Assembly: GCF_016097555.1 (NCBI RefSeq)
Contig: NC_054708.1
Span: 1,802,382-1,866,381, forward strand
DNA length: 64,000 nucleotides
Source of the DNA: Gigantopelta aegis
Lineage: Eukaryota; Mollusca; Gastropoda; Neomphalida; Peltospiridae
Direction of reading: 5' to 3'
Position 1 is the stretch's first letter, and every line of letters begins with the position of its first letter. The position numbers were made by a program, and so were the translations under genes. The notes below the pieces were generated by a model that saw only the letters and a program-made list of their open reading frames with translations, ran no database searches and was not told the origin of the DNA. Of the stretch, positions 41,201 to 53,200 are shown piece by piece.

Positions 41201-44200
41201 ATGTTTAACTCAACCTCGTATTTACTTGGTTGTACTCAACACAAACTGTTTTACATTGTATTTTCAACTCAACCTCGTATTTACTTGGTTGTACTCAACA
41301 CAAACTGTTTTACATTGTATATGTTTAACTCAACCTCGTATTTACTTGGTTGTACCCAACACAAACTGTTTTACATTGTATATGTTTAACTCAACCTCGT
41401 ATTTACTTGGTTGTACTCAACACAAACTGTTTAACATTGTATATGTTTAACTCAACCTCGTATTTACTTGGTTGTACTCAACACAAACTGTTTAACATTG
41501 TATCTGTTTAACTCAACCTCGTATTTACATGGTTGTACTCAACACAAACTGTTTTACATTGTATGTGTTTAACTCAACCTCATATTTACTTGGTTGTACT
41601 CAACACAAACTGTTTTACATTGTATCTGTTTAACTCAACCTCATATTTACTTGGTTGTACTCGACACAAACTGTTTTACATAAAATACTCACCATCATGT
41701 TGAGGAAGCCCAAGAAATCTTGTGGACTGTTTGTCATTAGTAATTGTTCTGGGTCACTCTCACCATTAGGCAAGTTTTCTACAGACAAAAAACAAAGTAA
41801 CTCTATAAATACAAACTAAAATTAATTGAATTATAACCAATCTATCTGAAATTAAATTGATGCTAACTCATTAAAGTGGAATAAATCAAATAATAACATA
41901 TCAAACTAAAATTCATTAAATATATCACTGAACTGAAATTAATTAAATATTCTAATTCAACATATTTGAAAGAACCAATCTGATTGGATCTCTAATAAAA
42001 TTGTCACGTGGTAAAACCACCGTTATACTGGTCGCATATTGCCAGGTGCTACCTACGTCACATGTATTGATACGCACAGGTTTGTTTATCAACAACAATG
42101 TCAGATGTCAGTCAAAAATATTGTGATGATTTTCATGTTGACTGGAAAAGTTAGAGTGATGAATCAGATATTGTTGTTATGGCCTACAATGAGGCAACTA
42201 AAAATCATACAGGAAATGATTTAAAAGACAAAGATTTTCAACACAAACCTCACGTGTAGGAAATGGGTGATGACAAATGTCCAGTGAAATCATTGAAGTT
42301 ATATTTAGAAAAACGAAACCCAAGCACTCCATACCTATATCCCTTGATGCTGGCCTTATCAATCACTGTGTTAGGGCCACAACTATAAATCATGAACATT
42401 TCGGGGCATCGCAGTGAAGCGAGTGTTAGGAGTTATAATGCAGACTCCTCAGAAAGCCAAAAAAGATAATATTCCTCAATTATTCACGGCATTAATGTTG
42501 ATGAAACGTCAGCACTGATTCCCCCAAACCCAGCGAAAACAAACTCACAACCTGCACAATTTGCCTCGGGGAATGAAAATGTTTTTTATAAATAGATTCA
42601 GATGTACAAAAAATAAAACTCAATTACCAAAAATAATTTGAAATCCACAATTCAACAATCCACGTGTATAATTATGGCACAAATTTCCAACACCAGTAAA
42701 TCTTAACACGCTCACCGTAGTTTAAAAACCAATGCTTTGTTAATGTCAAGGTCGTATATTATTTCAAACAATTGCTCTATTTTACTTTTGTTATTATTGT
42801 TATCAGCTATAGTTACTCGAGAATACAATTCATTGTACACCACATTGAGAAGAAATTTGAAATAAATTATTACAAACTTACAAAACGGCATACTTATTTG
42901 TTCAGCATAGGAATCATTTGTTGGTATGTAAATCGGTCTACATTCCTGAGTGACGTCACTGTAATAACACTATATCTTAGGAAAGTCTGTTATTGTTTAT
43001 TTCAGAAAAAGTAATGAGACAGTTGAAATTAGAATATGCATAACCCTGCTGTGTTTTCCAATTTGCAGAAGTATATCAGTGGTTTTACAGTCGCAAATTA
43101 CCATTTTACTGACTTCGCCAATAACTAAATTTGCAACAGTAAAACCACCAATATACGTCTGCAAATCAGAAAACACAGTAAGGTTATTCCCTAAATGTAT
43201 TAAAATCAAAATCATCGGATTAATAGAACATTAAAAAGACAAGAAATCAATTTTTCCCCATCACTAGACTTCTTTGTATTTAACATTGGGAGTATGATGT
43301 TGTTGGTAATATTAATGTGAGTTGGTGATCTCATTGTATTTAACATGGGGAGTATGATGCTGTTGGTAATATTAATGTCAGTTGGTGATCTCATTGTATT
43401 TAACATGGGGAGTATTATGCTGTTGGTAATATTAATGTCAGTTGGTGATCTCATTGTATTTAACATGGGGAGTATTATGCTGTTGGTAATATTAATGTCA
43501 GTTGGTGATCTCATTGTATTTAACATGGGGAGTATTATGCTGTTGGTAATATTAATGTCAGTTGGTGATCTCATTGTATTTAACATGGGGGAGTATGATG
43601 TTGTTGGTAATATTAATGTCAGTTGGTGATCTCATTGTATTTAACATGGGGAGTATGATGCTGTTGGTAATATTAATGTCAGTTGGTGATCTCATTGTAT
43701 TTAACATGGGGAGTATTATGCTGTTGGTAATATTAATGTCAGTTGGTGATCTCATTGTATTTAACATGGGGAGTATTATGCTGTTGGTAATATTAATGTC
43801 AGTTGGTGATCTCATTGTATTTAACATGGGGAGTATTATGCTGTTGGTAATATTAATGTCAGTTGGTGATCTCATTGTATTTAACATGGGGAGTATGATG
43901 TTGTTGGTAATATTAATGTGAGTTGGTGATCTCATTGTATTTAACATTGGGAGTATTATGCTGTTGGTAATATTAATGTGAGTTGGTGATCTCATTGTAT
44001 TTAATATGGGGGAGTATGATGTTGTTGGTAATATTAATGTCAGTTGGTAATCTCATTGTATTTAACATGGGGAGTATTATGCTGTTGGTAATATTAATGT
44101 CAGTTGGTGATCTCATTGTATTTAACATGGGGAGTATTATGCTGTTGGTAATATTAATGTCAGTTGGTGATCTCATTGTATTTAACATGGGGAGTATGAT

Positions 44201-47200
44201 GTTGTTGGTAATATTAATGTGAGTTGGTGATCTCATTGTATTTAACATTGGGAGTATTATGCTGTTGGTAATATTAATGTGAGTTGGTGATCTCATTGTA
44301 TTTAACATGGGGAGTATGATGTTGTTGGTAATATTAATGTGAGTTGGTGATCTCATTGTATTTAATATGGGGAGTATTATGCTGTTGGTAATATTAATGT
44401 GAGATGGTGATCTCATTGTATTTAATATGGGGGAGTATTATGTTGTTGGTAATATTAATGTCAGTTGGTGATCTCATTGTATTTAATATGGGGAGTATTA
44501 TGCTGTTGGTAATATTAATGTGAGATGGTGATCTCATTGTATTTAATATGGGGGAGTATTATGCTGTTGGTAATATTAATGTGAGTTGGTGATCTCACTG
44601 TATTTAATATGGGGGAGTATGATGTTGTTGGTAATATTAATGTCAGTTGGTGATCTCATTGTATTTAACATGGGGAGTATTATGCTGTTGGTAATATTAA
44701 TGTGAGTTGGTGATCTCATTGTATTTAATATGGGGAGTATGATGCTGTTGGTAATATTAATGTGGGTTGGTGATCTCATTGTATTTAATATAGGGGAGTA
44801 TGATGTTGTTGGTAATATTAATGTGAGTTGGTGATCTCATTGTATTTAACATGGGGAGTATTATGCTGTTGGTAATATTAATGTGAGTTGGTGATCTCAT
44901 TGTATTTAATATGGGGGAGTATGATGTTGTTGGTAATATTAATGTGAGTTGGTGATGTCATTGTATTTAACATGGGGAGTATTATGCTGTTGGTAATATT
45001 AATGTGAGTTGGTGATCTCATTGTATTTAATATGGGGGAGTATGATGCTGTTGGTAATATTAATGTCAGTTGGTGATCTCATTGTATTTAACATGGGGAG
45101 TATGATGCTGTTGGTAATATTAATGTGAGTTTGGTGATCACATTGTATTTAATATGGGGGAGTATGATGTTGTTGGTAATATTAATGTCAGTTGGTGATA
45201 TCATTGTATTTAACATGGGGAGTATTATGCTGTTGGTAATATTAATGTGAGTTGGTGATCTCATTGTATTTAACATTGGGAGTATTATGCTGTTGGTAAT
45301 ATTAATGTGAGTTGGTGATCTCATTGTATTTAACATGGGGAGTATGATGTTGTTGGTAGTATTAATGTGAGTTGGTGATCTCATTGTATTTAACATTGGG
45401 AGTATTATGCTGTTGGTAATATTAATGTGAGTTTCTGATCTCATTGTATTTAACATGGGGAGTATTATGCTGTTGGTAATATTAATGTGAGTTGGTGATC
45501 TCATTGTATTTAACATGGGGAGTATTATGCTGTTGGTAATATTAATGTCAGTTGGTGATCTCATTGTATTTAACATGGGGAGTATGATGTTGTTGGTAAT
45601 ATTAATGTGAGTTGGTGATCTCATTGTATTTAACATTGGGAGTATTATGCTGTTGGTAATATTAATGTGAGTTGGTGATCTCATTGTATTTAATATGGGG
45701 GAGTATGATGTTGTTGGTAATATTAATGTCAGTTGGTAATCTCATTGTATTTAACATGGGGAGTATTATGCTGTTGGTAATATTAATGTGAGTTGGTGAT
45801 CTCATTGTATTTAACATGGGGAGTATTATGCTGTTGGTAATATTAATGTCAGTTGGTGATCTCATTGTATTTAACATGGGGAGTATGATGTTGTTGGTAA
45901 TATTAATGTGAGTTGGTGATCTCATTGTATTTAATATGGGGGAGTATGATGTTGTTGGTAATATTAATGTGAGTTGGTGATCTCATTGTATTTAACATGG
46001 GGAGTATTATGCTGTTGGCAATATTAATGTGAGTTGGTGATCTCATTGTATTTAATATGAGGGAGTATGATGTTGTTGGTAATATTAATGTGAGTTGGTG
46101 ATCTCATTGTATTTAACATGGGGAGTATTATGCTGTTGGCAATATTAATGTGAGTTGGTGATCTCATTGTATTTAATATGAGGGAGTATGATGTTGTTGG
46201 TAATATTAATGTCAGTTGGTGATCTCATTGTATTTAACATGGGGAGTATTATGTTGTTGGTAATATTAATGTGAGTTGGTGATCTCATTGTATTTAATAT
46301 GGGGGAGTATGATGTTGTTGGTAATATTAATGTCAGTTGGTGATCTCATTGTATTTAACATGGGGAGTATGATGTTGTTGGTAATATTAATGTCAGTTGG
46401 TGATCTCATTGTATTTAACATGGGGAGTATGATGTTGTTGGTAATATTAATGTGAGTAGGTGATCTCATTGTATTTAACATGGGGAGTATGATGTTGTTG
46501 GTAATATTAATGTGAGTTGGTGATCGGACGTCATCAAACAACAGTCTTAGATCGGTATTTGTGTTATTAAAATCTTCAATATCACAGCTATTTTGTTAAT
46601 TTATAGTGTTAAATTATATTTAACATAAAAAATAGATACAGCAAATATGATATTGTAGTTTATTTGTGATAAAATGATAAACTAAAGAAGTTACTTTCTT
46701 AGCCATAGTTGTCTCTTTGTGTAAAAATAATGGTTTATTTATTGAATGGATTGGTGAAAAAGACTCCATCATATAGGGTCATGTGGGATAGAAAAAGTAC
46801 ATCCTCGGTGGTGGAAATTTCAACTTTTCTATCCCACGTGACAACACATGATGGAGTCCTATTGTCTGCACTTTAGCGTGGAAGTCCAACTGCATAACTC
46901 TATGACATTTGCACATGTGGTAGAAGATATCACATCAGATATGCTGAATCACCGGACTCTCGAACACAGAGAAAAAAACTTCAACAAAACAACCTGGACA
47001 CATATATACACTGATGGATCAGGAGAAGAATCCATCAAAAATGGAGGGGGAATCTAAATAAAATTCCCAAATGGAAAAACAATCTCCAGATCTATACCAA
47101 CTGGATCACTCTCTTCAAACATTAAAGCTGAGGCAAAAGCCGTCCATGAAACAATAGAGATCCTGAGCCAAGAACTCTTCCCACCATCACATGAAGTGAT

Positions 47201-50200
47201 ATTCACCAACTGCAGATCAGTAATCCAAACGCTCCCGTCTCCAGAAGACACAACATCACAAACAATCTACACCCTACTGTCACAGCTATCAACAACCACA
47301 ACAACATGACGAACAATCCACACCCTACTGTCACAGCTATCAACAACCACAACAACATCACGAACAATCCACACCCTACTGTCACAGCTATCGACAACCA
47401 CAACAACATCACAAACAATCCACACCCTACAGTCACAGCTATCGACAACCACAACAACATGACGAACAATCTACACCCTACTGTCACAGCTATCAACAAC
47501 CACAACAACATCACAAACAATCTACACCCTACTGTCACAGCCATCAACAACCACAACAACATCTTGCAGTAGATCCCAGCACACTGCAATATAGCTGGAA
47601 ACAAAAAAGCAGATTCACTAGCAAAATGTGGAAGAAAGATGATTCAGGAAACAGACTATGATCACGCGAAAGCAGAAGGAAAGATGGAAAACACAACATG
47701 GAGTGACAAAAACCACGACCCATGGGAGACACTTGAAAGACGAGGCCAGACTACAATCTTCTTGCTTTGCACAGGCCACTGCCGCCTAAACTTCCATCTC
47801 CACAAGCTTAATATATGTCACACAAGTGACTGTCAGTGTGGCACAGGCCTGCAAACACCAGAACATATCCTACAACAATGTTCACTACACAACTCGGAGA
47901 GAAGCCATTTCTGGCCGCATGGAACAGACCTACATCAGAAGCTCTGGGGATCCAGGGACGACCTGCAAACAGCTGCCCAATTCATCACTCGGATCAGAAT
48001 ATCTGTATGAGACAATTTTCACAAATTTGAATGAAGAAGAAGAAGCAGAAGTATGTGTGGTTAATGCCATCATCTTTATATTTGCTAATCTCCCACTTGT
48101 GAAGGTTCTACTATAACAACAAATAGCTTTGTTTAGAGGTGCAGTTCAGCATGGTTCACGATATTCACTCTTTTAGGCACATAGTTTCCGGCACTGTTTT
48201 TCCACGGTTTACTCGTACATGGAGTTTTTAAACATGATACATCAGTATTTCCATATCTTGCACTCCACTGGAAATCCTGATGATGCAGTAAGACATTTTG
48301 ACCAATCACATCAATTGCTACAGTGGCATGGTAAAATGGTGAAAATGGGATTTATGTTTTCTTGTCATGGTACATTTTTGTTCAAGTTAGTTTTTCTTTT
48401 TATGACAGATTTATTTAGTTATTTAACAAGTGTCCATTAAAAATAGTTTGTTGCTGTTAAAGTGGTTTATTAAAATGTATGTTTGATAGTTTGCATACTT
48501 ATGGGAAGTATTGTGAATAAATCAAACTGTAACCCAAGTACTGAAAATCAAAACCAATCATCCTATCCCCAGTTCTGATGCCGAGTCTCAAGCTGAAATA
48601 AAACAATAATAATAATAACGGTGTTTCACTGTTTTTATTCTATAGTTAGCTTGACACAGTTTATGTTCAGAAAAACTTAATAATGAAATGGGGGTGGGGG
48701 GTTACTATTCTTGAAGACGGGTTCATGCCCTTATTTTTCATGGAAAGGGGAGTGTTGGATTTAGAAAAGTTTGGACACAGCTAAAATCATCATTTATCTG
48801 TTTATTCTAGGAGGGGGGGGGGGGGGGGGGGGTGGAAGTGTAAAGCTGAGGTCTGTTTAATAAGACTGACCTGCATTAGCCAGTCGTCTGTGTCCACCTA
48901 TCATGATCAACTGTCTCCGAGGTCGGCCAGATGGAGGATTACCGCCCATCGGTTGATGTCCACTCATGGCCGATACGATCCCAGGTAGCATACCCAGGTC
49001 ATCTTCAAAATCACTTTCCTGCAGTCAAGGAAATGACAGTGAAATAAACTACACAAATAGTAAACAAATAGTTAAAAGTGACAACACTGAGTTTTTCCTA
49101 GTCCTCAGCAGAGGACTGTTTATACTGAAAACTAGTTAAAAGTGACAACACCGAGTTTTTCCTAGTCCTCAGCAGAGGAATGTTTATACTGAAAACTAGT
49201 TAAAAGTGACAACACCGAGTTTTTCCTAGTCCTCAGCAGAGGACTGTTTATACTGAAAACTAGTTAAAAGTGACAACACTGAGTTTTTCCAAGTCCTCAG
49301 CAGAGGACTGTTTATACTGAAAACTAATTAAAAGTGACAACACTGAGTTTTTCCAAGTCCTCAGCAGAGGACTGTTTATACTGAAAACTAGTTAAAAGTG
49401 ACAACACTGAGTTTTTCCTAGTCCTCAGCAGAGGACTGTCTATACTGAAAACTAGTTAAAAGTGACAACACTGAGTTTTTCCTAGTCCTCAGCAGAGGAA
49501 TGTTTATACTGAAAACTAGTTAAAAGTGACAACACTGAGTTTTTCCAAGTCCTCAGCAGAGGACTGTTTATACTGAAAACTAGTTAAAAGTGACAACACT
49601 GAGTTTTTCCAAGTCCTCAGCAGGGAAATGTTTATACTGAAAACTACTGTAAACCGTGTTAATATTGCGACGTGTTTTTTTGACGAATGTATACCTTAGC
49701 ACATGTTCGCGACGTGTAAATTTCGCAAACGACTGTTGACAGCTCAAAAAACAAAAGTGGATAAAGAAAGCTCACTGTAATTGTTATAAAGTTACTGTCT
49801 GTAAATCAATATTCTGTTATCCTACATCAAGCAGTTGTGCCTGGTACAGAGTCTATAGAGGGGATTAGGCCCTACCCACCTCACCTGTATTAGAATCACA
49901 ACTCACAGCTTCAGTTGTTAACTGTTAACACCCTTTGGTAGATAAAATAATAAACGATTAGTCGCCATCGATTGAAGTTACATAAAACAATTAACGATTA
50001 GTCGCCATCAAGGAGAGCTCGTGTATAGGCTGTGCCTGTTGAGTGAAGCTTTTTGTGAATTTTATTCTCAATAAAATATTTCAAAACAAAACAAATTAAT
50101 CGCAGTGTATGTTAGCTTGTTCAATAAACATGTTATTTTTGCATGATTTTGAGTTTCATTTCTGAAACGAGAGTACTGATATACATGAAATAAATACAAA

Positions 50201-53200
50201 ATGTTTATCAAATGTGCTTGGAAGTTTGTTGTTACAACATGTATCGCTATCTGCAGAAAACGAACAGTGATCCTAAAATTGAAGGCCACATGCTACCGGA
50301 TCCGAATAAGGCGGGAACAACAGATGAAGCACTCACAATGGAATCGGCCAAAAGTGAAATTGTGAAATTGATGGATGATACTAGTACCCAAAAACGGAAG
50401 CGTTCAGAATATGATATTTTTAGTAATGAACAACGAGCAAAGATCGCAAGATATGCTACAGAAAACGGAAATACGAAAGCAGCTAGGCATTTCACATCTG
50501 TGTTAAAATTAAAAAAGAAACTGAATGAAAGTACGGTACGGGCATGGAAAACAAAGTATCTTAAAAAATTGAAGGAACTGAAAACCCCCGATGAGATTGT
50601 GGAACTGACCAATGATAAATGCGGTCGACCTCTGTTACTTGGGAAATATGACGAGAAAGTTACAGAACATGTGTTGGCTATACGAAAGTGCGGCGGAATT
50701 GTAAACCAACAGCAACTGGCATACTGAAACATTTTAATAGGGGACTACTGGCGGAATTTGGCAGAAGTGTTAAACTGACTAGAACATGGGCCGAATCATT
50801 CATGGAACGAATTGGATTGGTTAAACAGAAGGGAACGAAAGCCGCACGAAAACTGTCGGATAATATCGAGGAAGTAAAAAACAAGTTTTTGAAAAGGGTG
50901 AAAACGGCAGTAAATGAGAAATCGGTACCCCAACAATTTGTAATAAATTTTGACCAAACTGGCCTGAGTATCGTCCCTGTTTCAAATTGGACAATGGATC
51001 TGCAAGGAAGCAAACAGGTAGAAATTATCGGCTATGATGATAAATGCCAGATAACAGCACTGATGGGGTGTGCTTCAGACAGAACAATGTTACCATTACA
51101 GTTGTTGTACTATGCTGCGATACATAGATACAGTGCTTGTCCCGTATATTGAATCTGTTAAGGAAAACCGTGATCTACCGTTGCGGCAGGCTGCTGTTAT
51201 AATTATGGATGTATTTAAGGCCCATAGATGCGAAAGTGTGCTTGCCAAGTTGTGTTTGTGCCAGCTGGTTGTACCGGTGAACTCCAACCATTGGACTTGT
51301 CAGGAAATAAGGAATTCAAAGACTTGTTAAAAACCAAGTTCACCGACTATTATTCCCAAAAAGTTGAAACCGCGTTGAAATGTGAGAAGACACCAGACGA
51401 TGTGAACATTTGTCTTAAACTGAGCACCATGAAACCTATTCACGCAAACTGGATCGTTTCTGTGTTTGATGAAATAAAGCGGAAACGTGAATTGTTTACC
51501 ACAGGGTGGAGAAAGGCTGGACTAATTTAATTACTAGTACATGTATCTGTTAGCAATTCAAAACATTCGTAAGTAAACAAACATTAGTATTCACACGCTC
51601 AAGATTTATGTTTACGAGTTGGCGAAATGGAACAACTACTAGTAATTATTTCTGAATATTTTTGTTTCTGATCAGTGTTAGTTACCAGTTATTAACTTAT
51701 TTGTGTTACCTTTTGTAAAATGAATATTCCACAACAACTTTCAATAAATTGAATTATGACTGTATTTTGTTTGTGTTTTCCTTTATGGTTTACTAGAAAA
51801 TCGAGACATCACTTTAAGCACACTTCAAACTGGAAAATAGTGAGTGCGTATTAATTTCGCGACATAAGGTTGGACGCGAACAACGTGATATTTATACGCA
51901 CACATTTTTTTCACGGTTTACAGTAATTAAAAGTGACAACACTGAGTTTTTCCAAGTCCTCAGCAGAGGAATGTTTACACTGAAAACTAGTTAAAAGTGA
52001 CAACACTGAGTTTATCCTAGTCCTCAGCAGAGGACTGTTTATACTGAAAACTAGTTAAAAGTGTCAGTGGGTACTAAAAGGAATAACCAACTCGCTACAA
52101 GGAGTAACAAATTATCTGTCCCTAGTGAATTATCGTAATAACAGGAATAACCAACTCGCTACAAGGAGTAACAAATTATCTGTCCCTAGTGAATTATCGT
52201 AATAACAGGAATAACCAACTCGCTACAAGGAGTAACAAATTATCTGTCCCTAGTGAATTATCGTAATAACAGGAATAACCAACTCGCTACAAGGAGTAAC
52301 AAATTATCTGTCCCTAGTGAATTATCGTAATAACAGGAATAACCAACTCGCTACAAGGAGTAACAAATTATCTGTCCCTAGTGAATTATCGTAATAACAG
52401 GAATAACCAACTCGCTACAAGGAGTAACTAATTATCTGTCCCTAGTGAATTATCGTAATAACAGGAATAACCAACTCGCTACAAGGAGTAACAAATTATC
52501 TGTCCCTAGTGAATTATCGTAATAACAGGAATAACCAACTCGCTACAAGGAGTAACTAATTATCTGTCCCTAGTGAATTATCGTAATAACAGGAATAACC
52601 AACTCGTTACAAGGAGTAACAAATTATCTGTCCCTAGTGAATTATCGTAATAACAAGAATAACCAACTCGCTACAAGGAGTAACAAATTATCTGTCCCTA
52701 GTGAATTATCGTAATAACAGGAATAACCAACTCGCTACAAGGAGTAACTAATTATCTGTCCCTAGTGAATTATCGTAATAACAGGAATAACCAACTCGTT
52801 ACAAGGAGTAACAAATTATCTGTCCCTAGTGAATTATCGTAATAACAAGAATAACCAACTCGCTACAAGGAGTAACTAATTATCTGTCCCTAGTGAATTA
52901 TCGTAATAACAGGAATAACCAACTCGCTACAAGGAGTAACTAATTATCTGTCCCTAGTGAATTATCGTAATTCCTCATAGCTCATTGGTTTATTCTCTAA
53001 GTGTTTACCGGTCGTCTGGGCGGACGTTTCTTCTGTTTGGTTTTTTCCTCCTGCAGCTGGAGTTGTCTGGCCAACATTCCATCCACCATCGTCATGCCCT
53101 GATACCGAGAAAACTCCTCTTGAAGTTCATTAGCTGGTCAAAACAAACAACTGACATGTGAATATTACACACACTATCACCATACCTTAGTGGTACCAAG

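Noticed and set aside
40927..41450. Several overlapping 93-residue ORFs
   Set aside because: Translation of a 61-bp minisatellite that has no start or splice signals of its own.
43212..46541. Long open frames on both strands with 20-residue repeats
   Set aside because: They are translated 60-bp satellite; frames break whenever a 61-bp unit occurs, and both strands are equally open.
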